NCBI RefSeq assembly: GCF_900103915.1
Contig: NZ_FNIG01000010.1
Span: 1 to 64,000, forward strand
Direction of reading: 5' to 3'
From: Tenuibacillus multivorans
GTDB lineage: Bacteria > Bacillota > Bacilli > Bacillales > Alkalibacillaceae
DNA: 64,000 nt
Shown one piece after another: positions 34,508 to 43,291 of the stretch (positions are counted from its first letter, which is position 1; every line of letters starts with the position of its first letter). Under the pieces are notes generated by a model that saw only the letters and a list, made by a program, of their open reading frames with translations, made no database searches and was not told the DNA's origin. Made by a program: the position numbers and the translations under genes.

Positions 34508-36016
34508 GTGTATACTGGCAAGGAATATTTAGAGAGTTTGAAAGACGGGCGGACGATTTATTTAAACGGAGAGAAAATCGATGATGTTACAACTCATCCT
34601 GCTTATCGAAATGCAGCTAAATCTGTTTCATTACTATATGATGCACTACATGATTCAGAAAAAAAGGATATTCTAACAACTGAATCAGAATTTGGGTCAA
34701 GGACGCATAAGTTTTTTAAAGCCTCTCGTAGTGCAGAAGAACTTTTAGAGGCGAGAAATGCGATGGCTGAATGGACGAAGCTGAGTTATGGGTTTATGGG
34801 GAGAACACCAGATTATAAAGCTGCGTTCTTAGGGTCTTTAGGTCCTTTTGCTGATTTTTATGAAGGATTTGAAGATAATGCCATGCGATGGTACAAGAAA
34901 GGACAAATAGAAGTTCCATTTTGTAACCATACGATTGTTAATCCACAGTTAGATCGTGATCAGCCATTAGAAAAGAATAAGGATGTATTTGTTCGAGCTG
35001 TAGAAGAAAGGGATGATGGTGTCATTGTGAGTGGGGCTAAAATGGTCGGGACATCCGCTGCTCTAACTCACTATAACTTTGTAGCAAACTTCGCTCCCCT
35101 AATACCCGGAGATGATAGTCATGCTTTAATATTCTTCGTTCCAATGAATGCTCCTGGACTTAAAATTATAAGCCGACAATCTTATGAAGAAATTGCAGCA
35201 AAAGCGGGCTCACCATTTGATTATCCATTATCTAGTCGTTTCGATGAAAATGATGCTGTCATCGTATTAGATAATGTCTTCATTCCTTGGGAAGATGTAT
35301 TAACGTATAAAAATATTCAGATCACAAATGGATTTAGACCAAAAACAGGATGGTTAAACCGTTATACATTCCAAGGTTGTACACGTTTTGCTGTGAAGTT
35401 AGACTTCATGGTTGGTTTATTAATGAAAGCAACAGAAGCTGCGGGTTCAAACAATTTTAGGGGTGTTCAAGCTGCTATTGGTGAAGTTATTGCTTGGCGA
35501 AACCTATTCTGGTCAATCTCAACTGCGATGGCGCTGGACCCTGAAGAAGCACCAAATGGGTATGTTCTCCCAAATAAAACCTATGCGACAGCTTATCGTA
35601 CTTTTGCTCCTATGGTATGGCCAAAAGTAAAGGAAATATTTGAACAGGTCGTGGCAGGTGGATTGATTCAATTACCATCCAGTTCTAAAGATTTCTTGAA
35701 TCCTGAAATACGTCAATATTTAGATCAATATTATAAAGGATCGGGAGGAGTTACGGCAGAAGAACGGGTTAAATTATTAAAACTTGTATGGGATGCCATT
35801 GGTACTGAATTTGGTGGGCGGAATGAGCTTTATGAAATCAATTATGCAGGAAATCAGGATGTTATTCGATTAGATACCTTGAAAATTGCTGAATCTACTG
35901 GTCAAATGGCTAAATACAAAGAATTTGTAGATCAAGCACTAAGCGATTATGACCTTCATGGGTGGACAAATGATACTTGGTATAACCCTAATGAAGATCT
36001 TAGTGTTCTAAAATGA
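34508..36016 (+). CDS. hpaB: 4-hydroxyphenylacetate 3-monooxygenase family oxygenase (copy 2)
   Basis: A 502-residue FADH2-dependent aromatic hydroxylase (GTG start behind GAGGAGG). It keeps the family marks GKEYLESLK, DDVTTHPAY, GFMGRTPDYKAAF and DNVFIPWEDVLTY. It is far more diverged from copy 1 than the two HpaC proteins are from each other, especially from residue 120 to 220 and at the C-terminus. It may act on a different phenol or belong to a different HpaB subclass. It has its own reductase 18 bp downstream and sits next to the V4R/PucR regulator. Confidence 0.88.
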   Translation: MYTGKEYLESLKDGRTIYLNGEKIDDVTTHPAYRNAAKSVSLLYDALHDSEKKDILTTESEFGSRTHKFFKASRSAEELLEARNAMAEWTKLSYGFMGRTPDYKAAFLGSLGPFADFYEGFEDNAMRWYKKGQIEVPFCNHTIVNPQLDRDQPLEKNKDVFVRAVEERDDGVIVSGAKMVGTSAALTHYNFVANFAPLIPGDDSHALIFFVPMNAPGLKIISRQSYEEIAAKAGSPFDYPLSSRFDENDAVIVLDNVFIPWEDVLTYKNIQITNGFRPKTGWLNRYTFQGCTRFAVKLDFMVGLLMKATEAAGSNNFRGVQAAIGEVIAWRNLFWSISTAMALDPEEAPNGYVLPNKTYATAYRTFAPMVWPKVKEIFEQVVAGGLIQLPSSSKDFLNPEIRQYLDQYYKGSGGVTAEERVKLLKLVWDAIGTEFGGRNELYEINYAGNQDVIRLDTLKIAESTGQMAKYKEFVDQALSDYDLHGWTNDTWYNPNEDLSVLK

Positions 36017-36034
36017 AAGGGAGGTATTTCCTGA

Positions 36035-36499
36035 ATGGATAATTACATTTTCAGAAATGCAATGGGACGTTTTGCGACAGGTGTGACAATCATAACAACC
36101 CAAGTTGAAGGTGAGATACACGGTATGACAGCAAATGCTTTTATGTCGGTTTCACTAGATCCGAAACTAATCACGATATCTATTGACCATAAAGCTAGAA
36201 TGCTAGATTTTATAAAGCAATCCGGGCAATTTGCAGTCAGTATACTAAAAGATGAACAACAAGATATTTCCATGCATTTTGCTGGTCAAAAAGAGAGTTT
36301 TAGTAGCGTTCAGTTCGATAAAATCAGTGGTGTCCCCATTATAAAAGATGCTTTAGCTGCAGTTGTTTGTGATGTGGAAGAATATAATGAGGTAGGGGAT
36401 CACACATTATTCATTGGAAGAGTACTAGACATAGAATTAACAGATGGTAACCCCTTAGCATTTTATGGTGGTCAATATGGTAGTTATCAAATGGTTTAG
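36035..36499 (+). CDS. hpaC: 4-hydroxyphenylacetate 3-monooxygenase flavin reductase (copy 2)
   Basis: A 154-residue flavin reductase, collinear without gaps with HpaC at 23623 and identical at about 115 of 154 residues. It has FRNAMGRFATGVTIITT, GMTANAFMSVSLDP and GDHTLFIGRVL. It supplies reduced flavin to the adjacent oxygenase. A terminator follows. The high similarity points to a fairly recent duplication or gene conversion of the reductase. Confidence 0.92.
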   Translation: MDNYIFRNAMGRFATGVTIITTQVEGEIHGMTANAFMSVSLDPKLITISIDHKARMLDFIKQSGQFAVSILKDEQQDISMHFAGQKESFSSVQFDKISGVPIIKDALAAVVCDVEEYNEVGDHTLFIGRVLDIELTDGNPLAFYGGQYGSYQMV

Positions 36500-36503
36500 G
36501 TCT

Positions 36504-36541
36504 AAGAGGTGTGCTTAACACCTCTTCAAAACACTTTTTTA
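36504..36541 (+). terminator. Terminator of hpaB2C2
   Basis: Stem AAGAGGTGT / ACACCTCTT with a 5-nt loop; a TTTTTT run follows after a 9-nt gap. Confidence 0.65.
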
Positions 36542-36577
36542 GAATAGATTAAATAATTATAATTTTTAAAATATTGA

Positions 36578-36606
36578 TTGAAATTGTATATGATTTTATA
36601 TATAAT
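36578..36606 (+). promoter_or_regulatory. Promoter of dctPQM, element shared with hpaE
   Basis: TTGAAA (36578-36583) and TATAAT (36601-36606) with spacer TTGTATATGATTTTATA. Hexamers, spacing and 14 of 17 spacer bases equal those of the hpaE promoter. A cre site lies 16 bp downstream. Confidence 0.75.
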
Positions 36607-36621
36607 AATAATTAATTAAAA

Positions 36622-36635
36622 TGTAAGCGATACCA
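36622..36635 (+). promoter_or_regulatory. cre site (CcpA) before dctPQM
   Basis: TGTAAGCGATACCA matches the classical cre consensus TGTAANCGNTNNCA at every defined position. It lies just downstream of the -10 box, a position that represses. A second core, AAGCGCTT, is at 36670-36677. Confidence 0.7.
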
Positions 36636-36722
36636 ATCAAAGAAAAATACCTCTGTTTTATCTTAGATTAAGCGCTTTATTGCGTTTTAAAATAATAATT
36701 AACAAGATATGGGGGAAGTAAT

Positions 36723-37787
36723 ATGAGGAAATCAATCGTCTTCTTTATATGTGTACTGATGGTAGTATTTTTGACTGCTTGTAATAGTTCAGGTGATGGA
36801 TCGGGCGATTCCCAATCTAGTGGTTCAGAGGATGGAAAATCTCATAATCTAATTATTTCACACTTTTTACCAGGGCAACACCCAATACAAACACAAGTCT
36901 TTGAAGGTATTGGATCAGAACTTGAATCTCAAACTGATGGACGTATCACTTATGAATTATATCCTGCTAATGCTTTAGGGGATGCCGGGTCACATTATGA
37001 TATGGCGGTGACTGGTGAAGCGGATATCGCCCTTAGTGTATATGGTTATACACCAGGTAGGTTCCCATCTGTATCAGTCTTAGAGTTACCATTTTTGGCT
37101 GAATCAGCAGAACATGGTTCAAAAATTATATGGAAATTATATGAAGAGTTCCCTGAAATTCAAGATGAACATAGTGATACAGAACCGTTATTCTTATTTA
37201 CTGCAGAACCTGCTCAGTTAATTAGTAAAGATTATAAAATCGAGTCGCCAGACGATTTAGAAGGTTTACGCGTACGATCACCGTCCCCGCTTGGAAATCA
37301 AATCTTAGAAGAATTAGGTGCAGCTCCAGTTTCTATGCCAATGGGCGATGTATATGAGGCTTTAGAGCGTGGTACTGTAGACGCTGCAATGGTCCCGCTT
37401 GAAACGTTGTATAACTACAACTTCCATGAAATTGCTGAATACATTACAGTGGGTAATTTCTCAGCAACGCCATTCTTTTCTGTCATGAATAAAGATACAT
37501 TTAATAGTATGTCTGAAGAGGACCAAGAACTTCTTAAAAGTTTAGTTGGTACTGAAAGATCTGCTGAAGCTGGACGTGTTTTTGATATTGATGGACAAGA
37601 AGGACGTAAGCTAGCAGAAGAAAATGGTGCCGAATTTATTGAACTTACAGATGAGCAACTCAAACCATGGAAAGATGCTTTAGAAAGTGTAACTCAAAGC
37701 TGGATTGATGAAATGGAAGCTGAAGGAATACCCGGGCAAGAGATATATGATCGAGCTATGGAGATTAAAGAAGAGGTTAGAGAGTAA
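36723..37787 (+). CDS. dctP: TRAP transporter substrate-binding lipoprotein DctP
   Basis: A 354-residue extracytoplasmic binding protein of the DctP family. The signal ends in a lipobox (LTAC, Cys20), followed by a Gly/Ser linker. The domain has SHFLPGQHPIQTQ near its start, and the conserved SPDDLEGLRVRSPSPLGNQI segment includes the Arg that ligates the carboxylate of the substrate (VRSPSP). A carboxylate ligand such as 4-hydroxyphenylacetate is therefore plausible. GGGGGAAG precedes the ATG. It starts the dctPQM operon behind a promoter element shared with hpaE. Confidence 0.9.
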   Translation: MRKSIVFFICVLMVVFLTACNSSGDGSGDSQSSGSEDGKSHNLIISHFLPGQHPIQTQVFEGIGSELESQTDGRITYELYPANALGDAGSHYDMAVTGEADIALSVYGYTPGRFPSVSVLELPFLAESAEHGSKIIWKLYEEFPEIQDEHSDTEPLFLFTAEPAQLISKDYKIESPDDLEGLRVRSPSPLGNQILEELGAAPVSMPMGDVYEALERGTVDAAMVPLETLYNYNFHEIAEYITVGNFSATPFFSVMNKDTFNSMSEEDQELLKSLVGTERSAEAGRVFDIDGQEGRKLAEENGAEFIELTDEQLKPWKDALESVTQSWIDEMEAEGIPGQEIYDRAMEIKEEVRE

Positions 37788-37811
37788 TACAGACAGAAAG
37801 TAGTGATTGGA

Positions 37812-38300
37812 ATGGAAAGGCTTGTTCGTCATTTATGCTTAGGGCTACAATATGTGGCCCAATTTGTTTTATTTATTATGGCCATAATGGTCACGCTTGA
37901 CGTCCTAGGACGTTGGCTATTTAAATCTCCAATCATTGGGACTGTAGATATCGTTGAAGTTGGACTAATCATTGTAATATTTGCTAGTTTGGCTTTTACC
38001 CATTTAAAAGAAGAACATATTACGGTTGACTTTGTGGTTGAAAAATTCCCCAAAAGAATTCAGTCTATTATAGAGATGTTTATTAATCTATGTATTACAG
38101 TCGTGATGTTGTTAATATCTTGGAGTCTGTGGGGAAATGCCATAAGATTGATGGAATCAAATACAGTTACAGGTGATATAAGATTACCACTACATATCTT
38201 TGCGTTCTTTGCAGTAATTGGAACAGTACTTTTTGCATTAGTTTCTATTATCTTCATATTTAAATATGGACAAAAGGTGGTCAAAAAGGATGAGTCCTGA
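37812..38300 (+). CDS. dctQ: TRAP transporter small permease DctQ
   Basis: A protein of about 162 residues with four membrane helices (about 10-30, 45-65, 85-105, 125-150) and the family pattern DVLGRWLFKSP and FASLAFTHLKEEHITVD. The start could be GTG 37803 or ATG 37812; the ribosome site is poor for both. It overlaps dctM, so the two are translationally coupled. Confidence 0.86.
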   Translation: MERLVRHLCLGLQYVAQFVLFIMAIMVTLDVLGRWLFKSPIIGTVDIVEVGLIIVIFASLAFTHLKEEHITVDFVVEKFPKRIQSIIEMFINLCITVVMLLISWSLWGNAIRLMESNTVTGDIRLPLHIFAFFAVIGTVLFALVSIIFIFKYGQKVVKKDES

Positions 38301-39597
38301 GATAGTTGGTGTAATAGGAATCGTATTATTACTCGTTTTATTTATGCTGAAAATTCCTGTAGGTATCGCTTTAATTATTGTTGGCGTCTTGGGAACATCT
38401 ATTATAAGGGGATGGGATATAGCATTTTCACAGTTAGGTAGAACACCATTTGATACGGCAGCGTCATATTCATTAAGTGTCATCCCGCTTTTTATACTAA
38501 TGGGTATGGTTTTATCTTATACGGGTCTTGGTAGTGATTTGTATAAAGCTGTTGATAGTTGGATTGGTCACCTTCGTGGTGGATTAGCTATGGCAACTGT
38601 AGGAACAGCAAGTATTTTTTCGGCTATATCAGGTTCTTTAAATGCGACTACCGCAACTGTTTCAAAAATATCCCTACCAGAAATGGAAAAATTCAATTAT
38701 AAATCCAGTCTTTCTACTGCCTGTGTTGCGGCTGGTGGAACATTGGGAATTCTAATCCCTCCGAGTGTTATTCTAATCTTGTATGGTATTTTAACAAGAG
38801 AGCCTATTGGTGATCTTTTAATTGCAGGAATTATTCCCGGTCTTATCCAAGTTCTCTTATTTATTGCGACAATTGCCATATTAGTTCGTCGCGATCCATC
38901 ACTTGCTCCAGCAAGAACTGAAAAAGTAAAATTGATTGAAAAAATTAAATCACTAAAAGATGTCTGGCCATTTTTATTACTTTTCTTAATCAGTATAGGA
39001 GGTATTTATTTAGGCGTCTTTACACCAACCGAAGCTGCAGGTGTGGGTGCTGTAAGTTCTATAGTAGTTTCTATAATTAGTAGAAAGCTAGATTGGCAAA
39101 AACTATTAGCATCTTTTAATGAGTCTGTTCGCCTGACTGCATATATATTCTTAATTTTAATTGGTGCGACTCTTTTTGGTCAATTTATAACGATCAGTCG
39201 CATTCCATTTAAATTAACAACATATGTAGGAAATCTTGATTTGAATGCTTACGTAATTCTGGCCTTGATGTTATTAGCATTATTCCTACTGGGGTGTTTT
39301 GTTGAAGGGTTATCTTTAATTGTATTAACATTGCCAATCGTATATCCAATTGTGACAGAATTAGGTTTTAATGGTGTTTGGTTTGGCATAATTATGGTTA
39401 TGGCGATTAATATTGGTTCATTAACACCACCGATAGGTATTAGTGTGTATGTCATAAAAGGAGCTGCACCACATATTCCGATACAAGCTATCTTTAAGGG
39501 TGTTATTCCAATGATTTTTGCCATGGTTTTATGTATTATTATACTTATTGCTATTCCTGAATTAGTTACCATCCTTCCAGACATGATGAATAAATAA
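38290..39597 (+). CDS. dctM: TRAP transporter large permease DctM
   Basis: A 435-residue integral membrane protein with about twelve helices that carries the ion-coupled translocation path. GTLGILIPPSVILILYG and the C-terminal GSLTPPIGISVYV are the conserved re-entrant motifs of DctM. ATG 38290 is preferred, 9 bp after GGTGG and overlapping the dctQ end by 11 bp; an in-frame ATG at 38266 lacks a site. TRAP systems are driven by Na+ or H+, which suits a halophile. Confidence 0.9.
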   Translation: MSPEIVGVIGIVLLLVLFMLKIPVGIALIIVGVLGTSIIRGWDIAFSQLGRTPFDTAASYSLSVIPLFILMGMVLSYTGLGSDLYKAVDSWIGHLRGGLAMATVGTASIFSAISGSLNATTATVSKISLPEMEKFNYKSSLSTACVAAGGTLGILIPPSVILILYGILTREPIGDLLIAGIIPGLIQVLLFIATIAILVRRDPSLAPARTEKVKLIEKIKSLKDVWPFLLLFLISIGGIYLGVFTPTEAAGVGAVSSIVVSIISRKLDWQKLLASFNESVRLTAYIFLILIGATLFGQFITISRIPFKLTTYVGNLDLNAYVILALMLLALFLLGCFVEGLSLIVLTLPIVYPIVTELGFNGVWFGIIMVMAINIGSLTPPIGISVYVIKGAAPHIPIQAIFKGVIPMIFAMVLCIIILIAIPELVTILPDMMNK

Positions 39598-39610
39598 TAT
39601 ATGATATAAT
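39598..39610 (+). promoter_or_regulatory. Candidate GntR autoregulatory element
   Basis: TATATGATATAAT overlaps a -10-like TATAAT about 45 bp before the GntR gene. It shares TATATGAT with the spacer of the dctP promoter. It may be the binding site of the GntR protein. This is inference from similarity. Confidence 0.4.
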
Positions 39611-39654
39611 CTTATAGACATTAGAATTAGTACAAATGTAGTTGAGGTATCAAA

Positions 39655-40320
39655 ATGAATAAAAAACAAAAAGCTTACAATTATATGAAGTCAAAAATCA
39701 TTGAAGGATTATACGTTCCAGGCCAACGAATCGTCATTAATCAGTTAGTAAAGGAATTGGAAACAAGTGCCATTCCGATTCGTGAAGCGGTTCGCCAATT
39801 AGAAGCGGAAGGGCTAATAGAATATCAAGACAATATTGGCCCGGTCGTAACACCAATCGACGAGAGCCAATATATTGAAACATTAACCGTTTTAGCCATA
39901 TTAGAAGGTTATGCAACAGCCTTAAGTAAAGACCATCTGCCTGCACAGGAATTATCAAACCTAAAAAATATTAATCATGATATGATGCTCGCTTTAGATG
40001 AATTTGATTTCACTGAATTTGGTGCATTAAATCGAAAATTCCACGATAAGATATATCAATTTTGTCCTAATAAACATTTAGTTGATACCGTAAGGGAAAC
40101 ATCGAGAAAGCTCGACTCAATCAGAGTTACAGGTTCGACTTTTCATCCAAAACGTGCCCAATCATCTATCGAAGAACATGAAAGAATTATTGAGTTACTC
40201 AATCAAAAGGTCGACTTTGAAATGATTGAACATGAGGTTCGTAAACATAAAATGAATACAGTAGCAGCATATAAAAACCAAAAAGAAAGAACCAGTAATA
40301 CTAATCGTTTCTATTTTTGA
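39655..40320 (+). CDS. GntR-family regulator (FCD/FadR-type effector domain)
   Basis: A 221-residue regulator with an N-terminal winged helix (about 5-70; SAIPIREAVRQLEAEGLIEY is the recognition region). It has a helical FCD domain (about 80-205) in which Asp/His residues in NRKFHDKIY and EEHERIIELL can bind a metal and a carboxylate. Such proteins usually repress genes for uptake and use of organic acids. Being directly downstream of dctPQM, it is the best candidate to bind the shared hpaE/dctP promoter element. Confidence 0.88.
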   Translation: MNKKQKAYNYMKSKIIEGLYVPGQRIVINQLVKELETSAIPIREAVRQLEAEGLIEYQDNIGPVVTPIDESQYIETLTVLAILEGYATALSKDHLPAQELSNLKNINHDMMLALDEFDFTEFGALNRKFHDKIYQFCPNKHLVDTVRETSRKLDSIRVTGSTFHPKRAQSSIEEHERIIELLNQKVDFEMIEHEVRKHKMNTVAAYKNQKERTSNTNRFYF

Positions 40321-40347
40321 TTTTCCTTCATCGGTATCGCACTCTTT

Positions 40348-40385
40348 AAATGGCATGAGGTCTTCCATGCCATTTATTTGTTTAT
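40348..40385 (+). terminator. Terminator of the GntR gene
   Basis: Stem AAATGGCATG / CATGCCATTT with an 8-nt loop, followed by ATTTGTTT. Confidence 0.75.
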
Positions 40386-40430
40386 ATGATATAAAAATTA
40401 TCTGTTATTATTACTTTTGTTAAAATATGG

Positions 40431-40458
40431 TTGACTTGTAAATATGACATGATAATAT
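40431..40458 (+). promoter_or_regulatory. Promoter of the ABC exporter
   Basis: TTGACT (40431-40436) and TAATAT (40453-40458) with 16 bp between, about 125 bp before the ATPase gene. The rest of the 40321-40585 gap shows nothing else. Confidence 0.5.
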
Positions 40459-40585
40459 GATAATGACTGAATTTTTAAAATTTTCAATCCCGTAGAGTAT
40501 TTCCCCCAATTGATTAGACCTACAAATAAACATTCCGTTATGTTCGTTTAAAAGAAATAAATTGTATTGGTAGAGGAGTGTATGA

Positions 40586-41278
40586 ATGTCATATATAGAA
40601 GTTAGTGAATTATCAAAGGCGTTTAGTGACAAAAACGTCTTGGATCATTTCTCAATGGATTTAAAGAGGAATGAAGTGCTAGGTGTAATCGGTCACAATG
40701 GTGCTGGCAAGACAACGCTTTTTAAGCTGATTCTACAAATGTATACGCCCGATTCTGGTGAGATCAAAATTAATGATGAATCATTTGATCTTAAAAATGA
40801 TGTAGGTTATTTACCAGAGCAAAGAGGATTATTTGCAAAGACTGATGTTTATTCGCAATTACTTGCATTTGGTTATTTAAAAGGTAAAAGTAAGGAAGAT
40901 CTCCAACCAAATATTGAGTTTTGGTTGGATTTTTTTAGTGTTGAAGACTATAAGCGTGAAATAGTCGCGAATTTGTCTAAGGGGAATCAACAAAAAATAC
41001 AGTTTATGACAGCCGTTATACATAATCCTAAGTTATTAATATTAGATGAACCGTTTAGTGGATTAGACCCCATCAATGTTGATTTGTTTATTGACGCGAT
41101 TGATTATATGAAAGAAGAAGGATGTTCCATTATTTATTCCAGCCATCAATTAGATAGTATTGAACATTTATCTGATCGATTACTGTTTATAAAAGGTGGA
41201 AAGAAAATCTATCTTGACTATCTGGAGAATATTAAAGAGCAATATGGTTATCGTTTAAAATTAAGAATGATTCCATAA
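40586..41278 (+). CDS. ABC transporter ATP-binding protein (frameshifted)
   Basis: A 230-codon frame with a complete ATPase core: Walker A GHNGAGKTT (about 36-44), Q-loop YLPEQRG, signature NLSKGNQQK, Walker B LLILDEPFSGLD and the switch His (YSSHQLD). It stops early. The next 67 codons in another frame (41266-41469) encode the expected C-terminal domain of this exporter class and run to the permease start. One missing A in AGAATGATT (41264-41270) explains the break; AGAAATGATT would restore a protein of about 294 residues. It may be a recent mutation, a sequencing error, or a still-working shortened ATPase. The permease follows directly. Confidence 0.82.
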   Translation: MSYIEVSELSKAFSDKNVLDHFSMDLKRNEVLGVIGHNGAGKTTLFKLILQMYTPDSGEIKINDESFDLKNDVGYLPEQRGLFAKTDVYSQLLAFGYLKGKSKEDLQPNIEFWLDFFSVEDYKREIVANLSKGNQQKIQFMTAVIHNPKLLILDEPFSGLDPINVDLFIDAIDYMKEEGCSIIYSSHQLDSIEHLSDRLLFIKGGKKIYLDYLENIKEQYGYRLKLRMIP

Positions 41279-41469
41279 CTGATCAAACATTATTGGAACA
41301 TGGGTATTCCTTTGAAAAGCAAAATGGTATCTATGAGATAGTATTAGATAATAGACATCAAGCGGAAGAAATAGCAGAGTTATTACCGAATAAGTTTTCG
41401 GAAATGTTTGTCATTGAGCAAATAAGTGTTGAAGAAATCTTTAAGCAAATCAACAGTCATGGAGGTTAA
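41266..41469 (+). pseudogene. Detached C-terminal domain of the ABC ATPase
   Basis: Read in the frame shifted by one base from the gene above, 67 codons encode NDSITDQTLLEHGYSFEKQ, then EIVLDNRHQAEEIAELL and FVIEQISVEEIFKQI. This is typical of the C-terminal regulatory segment of NatA-like ABC ATPases. The stop overlaps the GGAGG ribosome site of the permease, the normal gene junction. Confidence 0.78.
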
Positions 41470-41471
41470 TT

Positions 41472-42401
41472 ATGAAAAATAAGTATTTCGCATATTCTTA
41501 TCTTTCTATAAAAACATTAATTTTAAATAAGTCTCTGCTATTTGGATTTATATTTAATCTAATCATAGCGCTGATTGCTTCATTGTATATGATAATTTTT
41601 CAACCGGATTTCATGTCAAACGCCCTTGCTAACAGAATCCCTGAATTTGGAAGTTCGATAGGCTTGCTTAATATCATTGCCATAATGGTCGTCTTTTTTC
41701 TTTTTGGTAATGTTGCCACAATGATGCAAAGTGTTATTGATGACCGAGATAGTAAAGTGTCTGAGATTATAAATACGAGTATTTATGAGAATCATTATTT
41801 AGTTGGTAAATTAGTGTCTTCATTCGTTTTAATTTCAGTAACTATTATAAGTACCGCTATAGCTTTTTTGATAGCTGGGATTGTCTTTGCTATTTTTAAT
41901 CCATATGATTTTAAGATTTATACCGATATTGTAAAACCACTTATAACATCTTTAAATTTCGAAAATGTGATGTTTATGTTTGGGTGTGTAGGCATAGGTC
42001 ATTTAATGTTAATTACTTCTATTTTATTTGCGCTTGGGACATCTATAAAAGCTAATAGCGCTGTAGATGCTTTCCCTGTATCACTTTTAGTATTAACGCC
42101 ATATTTTTTACTCTTTGGTTTATTAATTTTCCTTCCAACTGGTAATAGTGATTTATGGATATCAATTTCATCCATTATGAGTTTTATACCTTTGTTTTCA
42201 CCAATTTTTATACTGATGTACGTATTTCTAGAGGGTTTTACGATATTAGCATATGCTGCTATCTTTATTTCAATCGTTTATTTAATAATGATATTTAAAG
42301 GGGTTGTCAACGTATATAGCTACGCATTCTATATGAGTGAAAAGATATCTTTAAAGAAAATAATACTGTTGGCTCTTAAAGGAAGAGTACGGTTTCGATG
42401 A
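41472..42401 (+). CDS. ABC-2 type permease, NatB/YhaP-like
   Basis: A 309-residue membrane protein with about six helices (first near 20-42) and a cytosolic EIINTSIYENHYLVGKLVSS loop. This architecture is typical of ABC-2 exporters paired with NatA-like ATPases. DDRDSKVSEIINTS after the second helix is characteristic of the NatB/YhaP group (Na+ or drug export). It starts 2 bp after the ATPase stop in the restored frame. If the ATPase is truly broken, the exporter may be inactive. The substrate is unknown. Confidence 0.78.
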   Translation: MKNKYFAYSYLSIKTLILNKSLLFGFIFNLIIALIASLYMIIFQPDFMSNALANRIPEFGSSIGLLNIIAIMVVFFLFGNVATMMQSVIDDRDSKVSEIINTSIYENHYLVGKLVSSFVLISVTIISTAIAFLIAGIVFAIFNPYDFKIYTDIVKPLITSLNFENVMFMFGCVGIGHLMLITSILFALGTSIKANSAVDAFPVSLLVLTPYFLLFGLLIFLPTGNSDLWISISSIMSFIPLFSPIFILMYVFLEGFTILAYAAIFISIVYLIMIFKGVVNVYSYAFYMSEKISLKKIILLALKGRVRFR

Positions 42402-42468
42402 TTAAGTTGTATTGATTCGTACCTTGCGGAGTAATGAAAAATGAATAAGCACAAGTAATGGTGAAACT

Positions 42469-42508
42469 AACTCATAAATGTTGTCATTCAACTTTTATGA
42501 GTTTTTTT
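42469..42508 (+). terminator. Terminator of the ABC exporter operon
   Basis: A long stem opening AACTCATAAATGTTG (one mismatch) and a TTTTTTT tail. Confidence 0.85.
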
Positions 42509-42620
42509 AATCGATATTTTCGACACTAGTAGCAAATATTATTACTGTAAAAATTCTTTTAGTATGACGATTATTGGATAAACTACCTTTGAGGATTTTA
42601 TTGAAGGGAGAATACTTTTG

Positions 42621-43232
42621 ATGGAATGGGATTTTATATGGAAAGCGATTTTAATTGTGCTTGGTGGTACTATCCTTTTAAGAATAGCAGGTAGAAAAAC
42701 GATATCCCAAATGACGTTAGCCGAAACGGTTCTTATGATTGCTATTGGCTCATTACTCATACAACCTATCTCAGGTAGAAATATCTGGATGACGTTATTT
42801 GTAGGAGGAATATTGGTTGCCACACTCATTGTATTAGAATACGTACAACTGAAATCCGATGGAGCTGAGACATTAATTACAGGTAAATCAAAGGTGCTAA
42901 TTGAAAACGGGACGATAAATGAGAAAAATTTAGCTAAAGTAAGAATGACGGTTGATCAACTTGAAATGAACCTTCGGCAAAAAAATGTAACCAATATTAG
43001 TGATGTACAGTATGCCACGATTGAACCTAATGGACAAATAGGGTATACGTTGAAAGAAGATGCTCAACCGGTGACAAAAAAGGAATTTCAGCAGCTTTTA
43101 CAAGATATGTCAGCCAACCAAACACAACTTGCTCAATTAAATCAGCAGCTAAGTAAAATTAATCAAGATAATATGTTCACAGAAGTTAGCCAAAACGAGC
43201 ACGCCCAAAATCCGCCGGAGCATCTACAATAA
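42621..43232 (+). CDS. DUF421 membrane protein (YetF/YdfR family)
   Basis: A 203-residue protein with three N-terminal membrane helices (about 8-80) and a cytosolic domain. GRKTISQMTLAETVLMIAIG and the LVENG-like LIENGTINEKNLAKVRMTVD segment define the family, related to spore and stress YetF proteins. The function is unknown. After about residue 150 there is a polar Gln-rich coiled tail. ATG 42621 is chosen; TTG 42618 is also possible behind GGGAG. Confidence 0.85.
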   Translation: MEWDFIWKAILIVLGGTILLRIAGRKTISQMTLAETVLMIAIGSLLIQPISGRNIWMTLFVGGILVATLIVLEYVQLKSDGAETLITGKSKVLIENGTINEKNLAKVRMTVDQLEMNLRQKNVTNISDVQYATIEPNGQIGYTLKEDAQPVTKKEFQQLLQDMSANQTQLAQLNQQLSKINQDNMFTEVSQNEHAQNPPEHLQ

Positions 43233-43291
43233 TTTAACTCGACAAGATTGGTTTAGAAGAGATTTAGACTTGTATAGGAGGCATACAAACA

